Source: JANRIG01 sp033765235
Lineage (GTDB): Bacteria > Bacteroidota > Bacteroidia > Cytophagales > UBA9547
NCBI GenBank assembly: GCA_033765235.1
Contig: JANRIG010000027.1
Coordinates: forward strand, 1 to 64,000
Direction of reading: 5' to 3'
Length of the DNA: 64,000 nt
Shown in pieces: positions 20,423 to 31,276 of the stretch (its first letter is position 1; each line of letters begins with the position of its first letter). A program made the translations under genes and the position numbers. The notes under the pieces were generated by a model. It searched no databases and had not been told where the DNA came from. It worked only from the letters and a program-made list of their open reading frames with translations.

Positions 20423-21123
20423 TTATAAGGTATTTATATCATAACATCCCTAATATCATCACCACATGCAATCTTGTATGCGGCTGCATAGCCATAGTAT
20501 TGATATTTAACGGCTCACTACTCTATGCTGCTTGTTTTGTATTTTTTGGTGCTATGTTCGATTTTTGTGATGGTCTTGTTGCAAGATTGCTTAATGTAAA
20601 ATCTGCCATTGGTAAAGACCTTGATTCTCTGGCAGATATGGTTACTTTTGGCATGGTTCCGGGTTTTGCCATGTACAAGTTTATGGCTGGTATGGTTGGT
20701 ACTCACCCATTCATATATACTTCTATTGCTATTCCTATACTATCTGCATGGCGACTGGCAAAGTTCAACAACGACCCACGACAAAGCAGCGAATTTTACG
20801 GATTGCCCACCCCTGCCAATGCACTTTTTTTTATGTCGTTGCCGGTAGTGGCTGTGTATGAGACTTTTGTAGCAGAGTTTTTTATGCGCTATATATATAC
20901 TGTCCCTACTTTATGTATAATATTTTCTATATTATTGGTATCAGAGGTTAGGCTATTTTCTTTAAAAATTAAGGATTTTGACATCACAAACAATCTTTAT
21001 CAAATCATACTGCTTATGAGCAGCTTGGTATTATTGGTAAGTGTAAAATTAATTGCAATACCTCTGATTGTAATTTTATACCTAATTTTGTCTGTTATCA
21101 AAAATTATATCCTGAAAAAATGA
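20419..21123 (+). CDS. pssA: CDP-diacylglycerol-serine O-phosphatidyltransferase
   Basis: This 234-residue integral membrane protein carries the complete CDP-alcohol phosphotransferase motif: D48, D51-G52, A55-R56, G65, D69 and D73. It transfers phosphatidyl from CDP-diacylglycerol to serine, the first step towards phosphatidylethanolamine. Hydrophobic segments surround the motif, with several more in the C-terminal half, consistent with the membrane-bound PssA type II family. The start overlaps lolD and the stop overlaps purS, each by 4 bp. Other CDP-alcohol transferases share the motif, but length and the Bacteroidota-typical N-terminus (PNIITTCNLVCG) favour PssA. Confidence 0.9.
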   Translation: MIIRYLYHNIPNIITTCNLVCGCIAIVLIFNGSLLYAACFVFFGAMFDFCDGLVARLLNVKSAIGKDLDSLADMVTFGMVPGFAMYKFMAGMVGTHPFIYTSIAIPILSAWRLAKFNNDPRQSSEFYGLPTPANALFFMSLPVVAVYETFVAEFFMRYIYTVPTLCIIFSILLVSEVRLFSLKIKDFDITNNLYQIILLMSSLVLLVSVKLIAIPLIVILYLILSVIKNYILKK

Positions 21124-21371
21124 AATTTGTAGCTCAAATATCGGTCATGCCACTCAAAGAAATATTAGACCCTCAAGGCAAAGCAGTGATGCAAGGCTTA
21201 AAAAATATGGGCATAAACCATATATCAGATGTGAGAGTGGGCAAGCACCTCACCATACAGATTGATGCTGAAAACAAGCAAATAGCTCATAATGAGATAG
21301 ATATGTCTTGTCAAAAACTACTATGTAACCCTATCATGGAGTATTACACATTCACTATAGAAGTAGTGTAA
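21120..21371 (+). CDS. purS: Phosphoribosylformylglycinamidine synthase subunit PurS
   Basis: This 83-residue protein matches the small PurS subunit in length and pattern: an N-terminal beta strand (FVAQISVMP), the segment LDPQGKAVMQGLKNMG, then VRVGKHLTIQID and a closing strand (YYTFTIEVV). PurS bridges PurQ and PurL in the three-part FGAM synthase that makes formylglycinamidine ribonucleotide in purine synthesis. purQ and purL are not adjacent. The gene is translationally coupled to pssA by a 4 bp overlap and ends 13 bp before the convergent isomerase gene. Confidence 0.9.
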   Translation: MKFVAQISVMPLKEILDPQGKAVMQGLKNMGINHISDVRVGKHLTIQIDAENKQIAHNEIDMSCQKLLCNPIMEYYTFTIEVV

Positions 21372-21384
21372 ATAAACTGAGTAA

Positions 21385-22269
21385 CTATACATCGCATATT
21401 CTGATACCCTCACGCAGCGACTCCAGTTTGTCTTTACGAGTAGGAATAAACTCTTGAGCTACAAAGCCTTTATAGCCCGTAGCCACTATTGCTTTCATGA
21501 TGGCAGGGTAATACAACTCTTGAGTTTCGTTTATCTCGTTTCGGCCGGGGTTGCCACCTGTGTGAAAGTGATTTATATACTGTATATTATCTCTAATATT
21601 TCGTATCACGTCGCCCTCCATGATTTGCATGTGGTATATATCATATAGCAGTTTGAAATATTCGCTGCCAAGTCTTTTGCACAACTCTACACCCCAACTT
21701 GTACGGTCGCATTGGTAGTCTTTGTGGTCTACTTTGCTATTGAGCAGCTCCATGGATAGTATTACTTTATATTTTTCGGCTATGGGCATCAGTCTTTTAA
21801 GACCTGCTACACAATTAACTAATCCTTGTTCTTCGCTTTTGCCATTTCTATTGCCTGAGAAGCATATAAGTGTGGTAAATCCGGCGGCAGCTACTTTGGG
21901 TATTTGTGCTTCATATCTTTTGTATAGTTCGTCATGATTGGCAGTATCATTAAATCCCTTATCAAGGCTTATCTGAGCACCCCAAGGCATGGCACAGATT
22001 AGTCCGTATTTTTTCATAATAGGCCACTCTTCTGTACTGGTAAGGTCTATAGACTTTATACCTATTTCTGCTGCTGCCTTGCAAAGGTCTTCAAAAGGTA
22101 TGTCAGCATAGCACCAGCGGCATACAGAGTGATTAATATTACCTTTAAGTTTTGTTTGGGTTTCTATATCTGCTTTCATAGGATTTGAAAATGTGTCAAA
22201 TGACATTGCTGCTGCTCCGGCACTTGCTGCAATGGTCTTAATGGCTTGCTTGCGAGATATTTTGCTCAT
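21385..22269 (-). CDS. Sugar isomerase/epimerase family protein (hydroxypyruvate isomerase-like), exported
   Basis: A 294-residue TIM-barrel protein of the xylose isomerase-like superfamily. Likely metal and catalytic residues line up with the hydroxypyruvate isomerase group: E174 in MELLN, D210 and H213 in YDIYHMQIMEGD, H236 in NHFH, R243 and E245 in PGRNE, E273 in AQEF. The N-terminus (SRKQAIKTIAASAGAAAMSF) looks like a Tat signal with Arg-Lys in place of Arg-Arg, suggesting export of the folded enzyme to the periplasm. It lies 72 bp downstream of the giant-protein gene and may be the last gene of that long operon, or independently transcribed. The actual substrate is uncertain. Confidence 0.87.
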   Translation of the reverse strand: MSKISRKQAIKTIAASAGAAAMSFDTFSNPMKADIETQTKLKGNINHSVCRWCYADIPFEDLCKAAAEIGIKSIDLTSTEEWPIMKKYGLICAMPWGAQISLDKGFNDTANHDELYKRYEAQIPKVAAAGFTTLICFSGNRNGKSEEQGLVNCVAGLKRLMPIAEKYKVILSMELLNSKVDHKDYQCDRTSWGVELCKRLGSEYFKLLYDIYHMQIMEGDVIRNIRDNIQYINHFHTGGNPGRNEINETQELYYPAIMKAIVATGYKGFVAQEFIPTRKDKLESLREGIRICDV

Positions 22270-22341
22270 TATGATTTTTTTAGTAATAATATTTTTGTAA
22301 TAATAGTAAGTAAATATGAAAAAAAAATGAATAAATATAAA

Positions 22342-25300
22342 TTATTCTACCACCAGTTTTTTAGTAAATATTTTGCTGCCCACAGCCATTTTCACAAGAT
22401 AAAGCCCTTTTTGTATATTGGACAATGGTATTTCTTTCAAAATATTCCCTTCTGATATTTGCCCACTTATGATTAAGGTGCCTTTTATGTCAAATATTTG
22501 ATATATTACGGGGTTATTTGCAGGCGAAGATAAGTGTATGAATATTTTGTCAGTAGCAGGATTGGGCATGATGGTGGCTATAATATCATTACCTAGCACT
22601 ACCTCATTGATACCTACCAATGTATTGGCTATGTTCGACATTTTGGGTCCAAAGTAGGCAGATTGCAGTATCTCTTTGGTAGATTTATTTTGTACAAATG
22701 CCACTATGCCCATCTGCGACTTGTCTTTGATGCCTACGGGTTTCCATGTTTCGTTTACTGTTCTGGTTTCGCCGGCATTCCATGCGTCAAAGTATGAGGT
22801 GCCTGCAGCAGATGGAAGCATTTTGCGCACTACCATTTCATGTTTGCTATTATCAGCAGCAGATACTTCGCGCTCTACTGCTACTATATAAAATATATAT
22901 TCTGTAGCTGGTAAATATTGCGTAGCAGTAGCCGAAAAGTCAATCTTGACATCATCACCCGACTGGGTAGTGCTTAGATTAATGATAGCTTTGGGAAACT
23001 CCATAGACTTATCTTCTACCATGAGCGGTGTAATGTCTTTGCTATCAATACTGTAATTAATATTGCCATAGTAGCTTTGTAGCGTATTGCCATCCAATGC
23101 TACTTTTGGAGCAGACTGTATATTGTAAAACAGTGATCTTGCAGCTGGGTCTGAGGCGTTAGTAATATTAAATTCATCTGCCGCAGGTACCGCCATATGG
23201 TATTGAAGTGCTATGGCATTGTCTTTGTATTGGTTAATGATTTTTTCTACCATATTTTTTGAGTTTTTGTAGTCATTGCTTGCGAGGGTAGCATTTGTAA
23301 AGTTTTCTACCAATACCATACGTGTACGCTGGGTTATAAGTAAGTTGTCAAACGCAAAGCCATCAAGCTGCTTTGCTTTAATGGTATCTGACAGGCTCTC
23401 TTTGGCGTACGCTATACGTATTCTTACATTATTTTTACCTGATAGACTATCAAGGCTGTGCCTTGCATTTATCCACCCCTTTGAGTTGCCAGACCAGCCT
23501 ATGTGAGGTTTGGGAAATATATAATTGGGTTGAGTTCTTGATATCTCATTTTGATTGGCAGGCTGGTCACCCGGGTCAGCAAATATATTTTGATGGGTGT
23601 ACCATTTCCAATAATAACTGCCTGAGTTGTATTGGTTTCCTATCACTTTCCAAATATTGCCCCCATCTGAGCTGTATTGTAGCACTGCACCATCAGCTTT
23701 GTCTTGGCTAAGATAGTTTATATCAAGGCTTATCATGGGTTTTGCCACATTACCAAAGTCGAAACAAGGACCGTTAATATAGCCATTTTCTCTGTCATAT
23801 ACTCCTGATATAGAAAGTGCAGTTACCCAAAATTTATCATTAGGGGCTCTATACTTTATGTTGTTTTTGTCAGCCTGACCATATTGCCATGTAGGTGATG
23901 AGCCATCTGCAAACCAGTTGCCATTATTACTGTTAAAGTCTTCAAAATATGGGAAGGACGTAATTTTGGGTATTGTATTTATGGTTTTGGTAATAGTATT
24001 AGCACATTTTGTATCTGTAGTGTCGTATGTCACTGTAAGGCTTACTTGATAAGCACCTACATTGTCATATTTGAATGTAGGATTTTTAGCAGTGCTTATG
24101 TCAGTATCTGTGCCTGATATTCCAAAATCCCAACTCCATCTGTTTATTACTCCAGAAGATAAGTCTATAGTAGATTGGTCTCTGAAAGCAGTACTTTCTC
24201 CATTACAAATGTTTGAAAATAAAAAGTTTGCATTTGGTCTTGCGCCAATATTAAAACCTATAGTAGTAGAACCTGAGCATCCAAAATTAGTTTGTGCAAT
24301 AAGTAAGGCATCGTAAGATCCGGGCTTAGCAAATACAAACCTGGGCGATGTGTGTGTAGAAGTATCACCTGAGCTCAAAAACCAAGAATATCCGGCAAAG
24401 CTGCTGGGTGGTGGCACGGTAGATATATTATTAAATTGTACAGAGTCGTTTTGACAAAGATTTTTTACATTAAAATTAACTATCGGTAGTGGGTGCACAT
24501 CTATCACTTGGTCCGATGTATTCAAGCACAAAGTGGCAGGGTCAGTATATGTGTATCGTACTGTCTTAAGTCCATATCCAGAAAGATTGGGAATAAACTG
24601 CGAACCTGAAACGCCTGAAGCAGTAACCGGCACCATGCTAAACACACCTCCTCCAGGACCCGGGAATAGATTGTAGCGTACCGCAGCATCAAAACATGTT
24701 TCTACCGGCAAGCCTGTAAATGTGATCACAGGTCTGGCATTAACCAAAAAAGTGCCACTGGCAGTTGTACTACATCCGTATAGATTGCGGTAGCTATAAT
24801 TAAAGTTATAATATTGTGGATATGTGCCTAATAGTGAAGGCGTAATAATAAACTTATCAGGTACTGAACTATTGTATGAGCCTGCCGTCAAATTGACTGA
24901 TGTAAAGGTGCCGGGGTCTGAAGTCAACTGATTGCCACTAATAGTGATAGGAGCACTGTATTCACAATATGCATTATCCATACCCGTAAAAGTTGTAACT
25001 GGCAACGGATTGTAGGTAACAATGCTTTGCCCAAAATTTCCGGTACATCCATTGTAGCTCTGATTAGCAAAAAATGTGTATTGTACAGGGTTAATTCCGG
25101 ATACATTATTACTAATATATGCCGCAGGCAAAAATATATCTGCATTGAAAACTGCACCGACTGATGTAGATATATACCATTGGAATGACTTTAATGGACT
25201 GTTTACACCGGTAAGTGTGATAGCCTCTACCTGATCGCCTGAGCAATATTGTGATCTGTAATTAAACACGGGTGGCGGTGGCAAAGGATTTACTCTTACT

Positions 25301-28300
25301 GTTATTTGTTGTGGAGTGCTGTTGCAGCCTGCAAATGTAAGTCTTGGCATATCATTTATAATGTGAGTCACATGTATGGCATAATAATCTTTAGATTGGT
25401 AATTATTTTCATCTACCCAAGGCACTAAGGGTGATATGGCAGGCATAAGGCTGAGTCCCATTCCCACCATAGTATTCAATTGAGCATCGCTGTACCACCT
25501 TACTTTATAGTCTACGGATATGCCTGAATTTGTGCTGATTTCCAATATGTTAATGGTGCTGCCTGAGCAATAAGTATATTGATTGACGGCATCTGACGTG
25601 ATGGGGGCGGGCGGACTGTTATACACTGCTATTTTAGAGTAATTTACATTGCTGTAACATCCCTGTATATTTACATCTACATAATAATATGTACTGTCTA
25701 ATATATATCTTTCATAGTTGTGTGTAAACGTGTTACGCACAACACCACCTGTGAGTGTCTGATTTGTACCTACCCCGAGAAACGAAAAATTTTGGTCATA
25801 CCAACTGAAGTTGGGTTGTGATACCCCATTTACATCAGCCACTATATTACCTCCATTAATTGACACACAATATGCATAATCATAAGTGACGGGCACATTG
25901 GGCTGAGGCAATATATGGAACGTAACGGGCAAGGAAGCACCCTCGCACCCACCATCAGATGCTGAAAGCTTCTGAGTAATATGGTATGTTTTGGTGCCTA
26001 CAACAGGGAAAGCAGGCAGGTCTGTAGGCAGCATAATGTTTGTACCCACTACACTATAGACAAAATCATTGGGCGTAGGGGCATACCATTTATAGGTGAC
26101 ATTGGTATTGAAACCCGACATGGTTAAATATGGGATATATGAATACTGACAATAATACCCCGGAAATGATACTGTGACAGGCAAATCTATATTGGGTGCT
26201 GCTATAGGCGGATTTATCACAAGGTTTGCCGCTGTAATAGAACTCACACAGTTATTACTCTCTTGCACTACGTAAAAAGTGGTATCTTCAGCTGCATTGA
26301 GTGGTATATTATTCGGAAAATTATTACCTAAATGTATAGGCAACCCTGTAAGGGAACTATTTGAGTACCATTTATATACAGATGAAGCATCCGGATTATT
26401 CACTGCAAAACTTGGTGCTACGCCAATGAGATTGTTGCACAATGGCCCTATATTGGATACACTTGGAGCTTCGGGCACATTATTAACATGAAAAGTCACT
26501 TCTTTGGCATCTCTATCTGCATTTTCACAACCTGTAATGGAGTTTACAGCTTTTACATAATAGGTTTTTTGAATGGTATCAGCATTTGTAATGCCTGAGT
26601 TAAATACATTTATGTAGTCAATACCTGCAATGCTGGTAGTGCCAAAACCTACAAATGTACTTGATCCTAATTGAGGGTTGCCCACATACCATTTGAACCG
26701 CAAAGGCACAGGTGATGAGAGCACCTCTGCATTGCCCGTGAGTGAAATTATGGGATTGGTTTGGCAAGCATATATATTTTTTATGACATCGGGTATGCCA
26801 GGTGATGGGTTTACATGCAGGGTTGCAGGAGCGTATTGCGGACTAAAACATAATCCATTATAGTATCTTGCATACACTGTACGTGAGGTAGGTGTTTGCG
26901 TATTTTGATTAAATGTATATTTATTACCAATAAATGTCAAACCAGTACTAGAGTTGGCATACCAATAAGTATTTACCACTCCGAGCATTGTAAGAGCTTC
27001 CAAAGTGAGTGTAGTATCTATGGTGCCCGCAAATTGGCAAATGTTTATCACATTGCTTGGTACGATAGTGACATCGGAGGGCACAGTACGCACAAATATT
27101 TCTATCATAGAGCGCTCACCCTCACATGAGTTAGACAGTATAGAAACCCAAAATCTGTAAGGTATAGGTGATGCAGGTGTACTATTATTTATGTTGAGTT
27201 GGGCTAGCGTAGCAGAGCTTCCGGTGAGTGTGGCTATGGCTGTGACTGTATTGGTGTAGGAATACCACTTGAACTGTGGACTTGGAAATCCATTGCCGGA
27301 TGCATTTATTGAAAAATTAGTCACAGCTCCTGCGCATACATTTACTGTATATTGACTCATGTTGGGAGGAGTAGGTTTTGGATTAATGACTATTGTTTGG
27401 GTACGAAATGGCCCTAAAGTACGAGGGGCAGTAAAGCAATTACCATTGATATTGCCATAATCCATCATATATGCCAATGCATATGACCGAGGAGTAGTGG
27501 AGCCGTATGTATTAATGCCTACTACAGAAGGATTTAACTGGAAAGAATTCATATCATAGGCACTATTAGTAATTGGATGTCCTGATAAGGTAGTGCCATA
27601 AATACCACCCACTCCCGATATTGTAATACTATGATTTCTCAGGCAGTATGAGGGTACTGTATTGGTATAATTAGTATATCCATATATAGCATAGTACTCT
27701 TCTGCAGTTTGGTTAGTACCATTGTATGTAATATTATACAAACTGTTATCTGTAGCACAAAAGGTGAATGCATTAATGGCAGGCGTGGGAGAGAATGTAA
27801 AATATTGACCTGATGGGTTAAATACATTAAAATTTCTACTTATAGTGACCACACAGCCTGTGAAAGTTTGCGTAAAAGTATATAGTATTGTATGTGAACC
27901 TATGCCTGCAATGGGAGGGAAAAACTGGTTGAGAATGACCCCATTGCCTGAAAATACACCACTACCTGTAATTCCGGAGGTAGACACTACTAAGTCGCCT
28001 ACCAAAGTGGTATTGGAGGGGTATGCATTTTCTGAAGGCGATGTGAAAGTAAGTAATATACCAGATACTGTATTGATAAATGATGCATAGGTCACTGTAG
28101 TGACACATCCCTGCGGAGTTGGGGGAGTAATGTATGATATAGTGATATTTCGTGCAATAGGAGATGATACAGCACTAAAAACATTGGGATTGAATGTAGC
28201 TTGACCATTTGCTACTGCTGACAATGGATTGGGACCCGCTATAGGGTATTTCACAAATGTGCCACCTGCAAAGGTAAGGCTGGTGATGCCCGTAAGCTGT

Positions 28301-31272
28301 GAAGTACCCTCATTGGTACAATAGCTGGGTTGTAAATTGAAAAAATCTGCGACCGGACCGCTGTTTATCTGTACAGTTGTCACGTCGGATACTTGCATAG
28401 GTGCACACAGCCCCATCACTGTGCATAAAAACCTGAAACCTGAAATAGATAATGGTGCTGAAAATATATTAAGCGTATTAGAATTGAAGCCTGTTACCGA
28501 AAATCCTACTCCCGAACCTGTGATAGGAACAAAACCAAAACCATCATTTTTATTCACCGCCCATTGGTAGCCTACTACATAACCTGAAGCAGCCATAGGA
28601 ATTACAAAGTTCAGTCCCAAGCATGTAGATACTGTAGAAGGAGGTTGTACAGTGATGACAGGGGGAGATAATACGGATAGCACGGCAACTCCGGTGACTG
28701 TGCCCCCGCAAGCTGAGCCCACCTGACATACAAAACTTAGAGATGTGCCCACCAAAGAAGAAGCAATATTTGTAATATTTAAACCTGCTGTGGTGAAGCT
28801 ATTGCCATACGTACCGCCATCTGTAGTTTCATCAATGAGTGTGCCTGTGGTAGTACTAGTACCTTTGTACCACCTGTAAGTAAGCGATGTGCCTGAAGCG
28901 GTAACACCTATGGCTGCGTTTGAAAGCCCACATGTGGTAACTAAAGATGAGAGTGCCTGAATGCTAGGTCCTGACTGCACGGTAAGGCTTGCTCCCACTG
29001 AAGTAATATTAGCACAAACACCATTCACACTCAATGCAAAATAATAGTTATCAATATTAGTGTTATTACCAATATCTACTCCCAAATTTTGCATAAATGC
29101 TGAGCCGTTAATGGCATTTCCCGAACCAAAATTTTGACTTGAAGTAAGCCCTGTATATGATGTACCTCCATTGGTACTGTAGAGCCATCTCATTGATGCA
29201 AAAGCACCTGATATTGTTGTGAAATATGTAACAGTTGATTGCTTACATGTAGTGATATTGTCAGGTCCTGATATTGATGGTGGAGGTATATATGACAGCG
29301 AAGAGCCTGTAGAAGTCATGCTTCCACAAGTACCATTGGCAACACCTATGTATGAGTATCCATCATAAGGTGCATTTACCCCAAGCAATGTAAGTCTGGT
29401 GCTATTGGCACCTGAATAGATGCCTCCGTTGGTCACAAGTGTATAACCGCTACCTTGGTCTTCAAACCATTGATAGGTAAGAGAAGTACCACTAACAGTA
29501 TTAAAGGTAATGACTCTTGTACTGCCTCCACAAAATGTGACTATAGGTGTATTTATCCCACTTATGCTAGTGTTTGAATTGACTGTTAATATACCTGATG
29601 TGGTGCCGTTGCCACATGCCCCAGTAGCAGAAAGCATATATACAGATCCTGCTATGGCAGATGGTATAGATGTAATCTCTAAGGCAAGATTATTAAACCC
29701 TGCATAAATACCGCCATCTGTACTACCTGTGATGGGTACAGAATTTTTATACCATTGCAATGTAAATCCTGAACCTGATAATGTGCTGCCTGTAAAGGTT
29801 TGGCTACCTCCGCTACAAGGTACAGGACCTGATATGCCTACTAATGTACTAACTTGTGTAACAGGAGGGTACGTATTATACAGGCTTAATATCTCGCTGC
29901 TTGAAAGTTGCCTTGCATATATATAAAGCTCATCCAATCTGCCATCTAAATCATTTATAAAATTATCTGAGCCTAAATATAAAACGTCTTGGTTAATGCC
30001 CAATACAGTAGCGGGAGGAGTACGTCTGCCAACTTCAGTACCATTTTTATATATCACCATATCGCCTCCTGCCTTATATGTAAATGCTACATGAGTCCAC
30101 CCCAAGCCCATAGCTGATGTGATGGTAGTATTAAGATTGTATCTGTTTCCATTATCGTCCCATATTATGCCGTAGAGTACACCTGTGGTGGTGAGCCCGA
30201 ACCAATACCCTGAAGTTGCTGAAAAATCTACTTTATTTACAAAAGCTTGTGTTCGATTAAGATCATCAAGCCTTACCCATGTAGCTATGGTAAATTGTTC
30301 TCTAAAATTTGAAGCTCCATTATTAGCTACTTCCATCCACGGACCTTGGTTGAAATTAATAGCTTGGTTTGCCACACCGCACCTGTCAGATGTAGGTGTT
30401 GGTGCAGATGATCCATTTACAGCATCAGCCATTCCAAAAGCTATGTTATTAACACCACTATTATTTAGGGGGTAATGTGCTATAGCTGTACAAAGGTTTA
30501 TACCTGTAGATGTGTAATGGCTCATGATGTCAGCTGCTGCAAGCTTAGTGTCATATATTCTAAGCTCATCAACCCTTCCAAAATATGAAAATTTGCCTTG
30601 TGTTGATGTTGGATTGTCCCAATATGTTGACCCTATGCGCATAGGAGCACCGTTGCTTGCACCAATGCCTGCCACTGTAGAAGCATCTACCCTTACTACC
30701 TCCTGACCATTTACATACCCTATCAAATACTCTCCGGCTTTGAAGGTCATGGCTATGTGGGTCCATATATGTGAGTGTACAACTCCGGTATGTGTGGCTA
30801 CACCGCGCATGTTCACATAGCTTGAGGGTGATGTAAATATTTCACCTTCAATTTTACCATTGTATAACCCAAATACATACCCCGAGTGTGCGTAGCCATT
30901 GACCCCGGTTAGGCTCGTTTTACAAACTAATTTTTGTTCTGCGTTAGCATTATCACTTCTTACCCATGCCATGATAGTGATTTCTGTGGACGGTCTCAAA
31001 ACAGCATTGTCTGCTACATCTATAAAAGTGCCATTGGCACTGTAGTCACCTGTCACAGTTGTGAGCCAAGCTGCTCCTAGAGTTTGGTGGCATTTGTTTA
31101 CGGCATAAGACTCATTATTGAAAGTACCGTTGAGACCGGCTATAGTTGTACTATTATTAGCATTTCCCCCAAAGAAATAATGTGCTACCAAGCCTTGGGC
31201 GGTTGCACTATTAAGTTTTGCTACTATCGCAAAAATTATTAATAAGTATATTCCTCTGTACTTTGCTATCAT
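22342..31272 (-). CDS. Giant T9SS type A surface protein: LamG x2, Ig/PKD modules, Omp28-like domain
   Basis: A 2,976-residue secreted protein with a signal peptide (ATAQ|G). Two LamG/concanavalin-like domains occupy about residues 27-245 and 265-480 (ITIMAWVR ... WTHIAMTFKAG; FTIATWVR ... WTHVAFTYKAG). A long series of Ig-like modules follows, many with a YxWY core and paired Cys. Two PKD domains lie at about 2265-2435 (RWSWDFG, GAYQVSLTV), then a beta-sandwich module (YFEDFNSNNGNWFADG), an Omp28-like domain at about 2650-2880 (LVENFTN ... ALQYHM) and a type A sorting domain in the last 90 residues (IMPNPATDKIFIHL ... GLYLVKM). It starts 4 bp after its shorter paralogue, so the two are surely cotranscribed. 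Adhesion or glycan binding is inferred. Confidence 0.92.
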   Translation of the reverse strand: MIAKYRGIYLLIIFAIVAKLNSATAQGLVAHYFFGGNANNSTTIAGLNGTFNNESYAVNKCHQTLGAAWLTTVTGDYSANGTFIDVADNAVLRPSTEITIMAWVRSDNANAEQKLVCKTSLTGVNGYAHSGYVFGLYNGKIEGEIFTSPSSYVNMRGVATHTGVVHSHIWTHIAMTFKAGEYLIGYVNGQEVVRVDASTVAGIGASNGAPMRIGSTYWDNPTSTQGKFSYFGRVDELRIYDTKLAAADIMSHYTSTGINLCTAIAHYPLNNSGVNNIAFGMADAVNGSSAPTPTSDRCGVANQAINFNQGPWMEVANNGASNFREQFTIATWVRLDDLNRTQAFVNKVDFSATSGYWFGLTTTGVLYGIIWDDNGNRYNLNTTITSAMGLGWTHVAFTYKAGGDMVIYKNGTEVGRRTPPATVLGINQDVLYLGSDNFINDLDGRLDELYIYARQLSSSEILSLYNTYPPVTQVSTLVGISGPVPCSGGSQTFTGSTLSGSGFTLQWYKNSVPITGSTDGGIYAGFNNLALEITSIPSAIAGSVYMLSATGACGNGTTSGILTVNSNTSISGINTPIVTFCGGSTRVITFNTVSGTSLTYQWFEDQGSGYTLVTNGGIYSGANSTRLTLLGVNAPYDGYSYIGVANGTCGSMTSTGSSLSYIPPPSISGPDNITTCKQSTVTYFTTISGAFASMRWLYSTNGGTSYTGLTSSQNFGSGNAINGSAFMQNLGVDIGNNTNIDNYYFALSVNGVCANITSVGASLTVQSGPSIQALSSLVTTCGLSNAAIGVTASGTSLTYRWYKGTSTTTGTLIDETTDGGTYGNSFTTAGLNITNIASSLVGTSLSFVCQVGSACGGTVTGVAVLSVLSPPVITVQPPSTVSTCLGLNFVIPMAASGYVVGYQWAVNKNDGFGFVPITGSGVGFSVTGFNSNTLNIFSAPLSISGFRFLCTVMGLCAPMQVSDVTTVQINSGPVADFFNLQPSYCTNEGTSQLTGITSLTFAGGTFVKYPIAGPNPLSAVANGQATFNPNVFSAVSSPIARNITISYITPPTPQGCVTTVTYASFINTVSGILLTFTSPSENAYPSNTTLVGDLVVSTSGITGSGVFSGNGVILNQFFPPIAGIGSHTILYTFTQTFTGCVVTISRNFNVFNPSGQYFTFSPTPAINAFTFCATDNSLYNITYNGTNQTAEEYYAIYGYTNYTNTVPSYCLRNHSITISGVGGIYGTTLSGHPITNSAYDMNSFQLNPSVVGINTYGSTTPRSYALAYMMDYGNINGNCFTAPRTLGPFRTQTIVINPKPTPPNMSQYTVNVCAGAVTNFSINASGNGFPSPQFKWYSYTNTVTAIATLTGSSATLAQLNINNSTPASPIPYRFWVSILSNSCEGERSMIEIFVRTVPSDVTIVPSNVINICQFAGTIDTTLTLEALTMLGVVNTYWYANSSTGLTFIGNKYTFNQNTQTPTSRTVYARYYNGLCFSPQYAPATLHVNPSPGIPDVIKNIYACQTNPIISLTGNAEVLSSPVPLRFKWYVGNPQLGSSTFVGFGTTSIAGIDYINVFNSGITNADTIQKTYYVKAVNSITGCENADRDAKEVTFHVNNVPEAPSVSNIGPLCNNLIGVAPSFAVNNPDASSVYKWYSNSSLTGLPIHLGNNFPNNIPLNAAEDTTFYVVQESNNCVSSITAANLVINPPIAAPNIDLPVTVSFPGYYCQYSYIPYLTMSGFNTNVTYKWYAPTPNDFVYSVVGTNIMLPTDLPAFPVVGTKTYHITQKLSASDGGCEGASLPVTFHILPQPNVPVTYDYAYCVSINGGNIVADVNGVSQPNFSWYDQNFSFLGVGTNQTLTGGVVRNTFTHNYERYILDSTYYYVDVNIQGCYSNVNYSKIAVYNSPPAPITSDAVNQYTYCSGSTINILEISTNSGISVDYKVRWYSDAQLNTMVGMGLSLMPAISPLVPWVDENNYQSKDYYAIHVTHIINDMPRLTFAGCNSTPQQITVRVNPLPPPPVFNYRSQYCSGDQVEAITLTGVNSPLKSFQWYISTSVGAVFNADIFLPAAYISNNVSGINPVQYTFFANQSYNGCTGNFGQSIVTYNPLPVTTFTGMDNAYCEYSAPITISGNQLTSDPGTFTSVNLTAGSYNSSVPDKFIITPSLLGTYPQYYNFNYSYRNLYGCSTTASGTFLVNARPVITFTGLPVETCFDAAVRYNLFPGPGGGVFSMVPVTASGVSGSQFIPNLSGYGLKTVRYTYTDPATLCLNTSDQVIDVHPLPIVNFNVKNLCQNDSVQFNNISTVPPPSSFAGYSWFLSSGDTSTHTSPRFVFAKPGSYDALLIAQTNFGCSGSTTIGFNIGARPNANFLFSNICNGESTAFRDQSTIDLSSGVINRWSWDFGISGTDTDISTAKNPTFKYDNVGAYQVSLTVTYDTTDTKCANTITKTINTIPKITSFPYFEDFNSNNGNWFADGSSPTWQYGQADKNNIKYRAPNDKFWVTALSISGVYDRENGYINGPCFDFGNVAKPMISLDINYLSQDKADGAVLQYSSDGGNIWKVIGNQYNSGSYYWKWYTHQNIFADPGDQPANQNEISRTQPNYIFPKPHIGWSGNSKGWINARHSLDSLSGKNNVRIRIAYAKESLSDTIKAKQLDGFAFDNLLITQRTRMVLVENFTNATLASNDYKNSKNMVEKIINQYKDNAIALQYHMAVPAADEFNITNASDPAARSLFYNIQSAPKVALDGNTLQSYYGNINYSIDSKDITPLMVEDKSMEFPKAIINLSTTQSGDDVKIDFSATATQYLPATEYIFYIVAVEREVSAADNSKHEMVVRKMLPSAAGTSYFDAWNAGETRTVNETWKPVGIKDKSQMGIVAFVQNKSTKEILQSAYFGPKMSNIANTLVGINEVVLGNDIIATIMPNPATDKIFIHLSSPANNPVIYQIFDIKGTLIISGQISEGNILKEIPLSNIQKGLYLVKMAVGSKIFTKKLVVE

Positions 31273-31276
31273 GATA

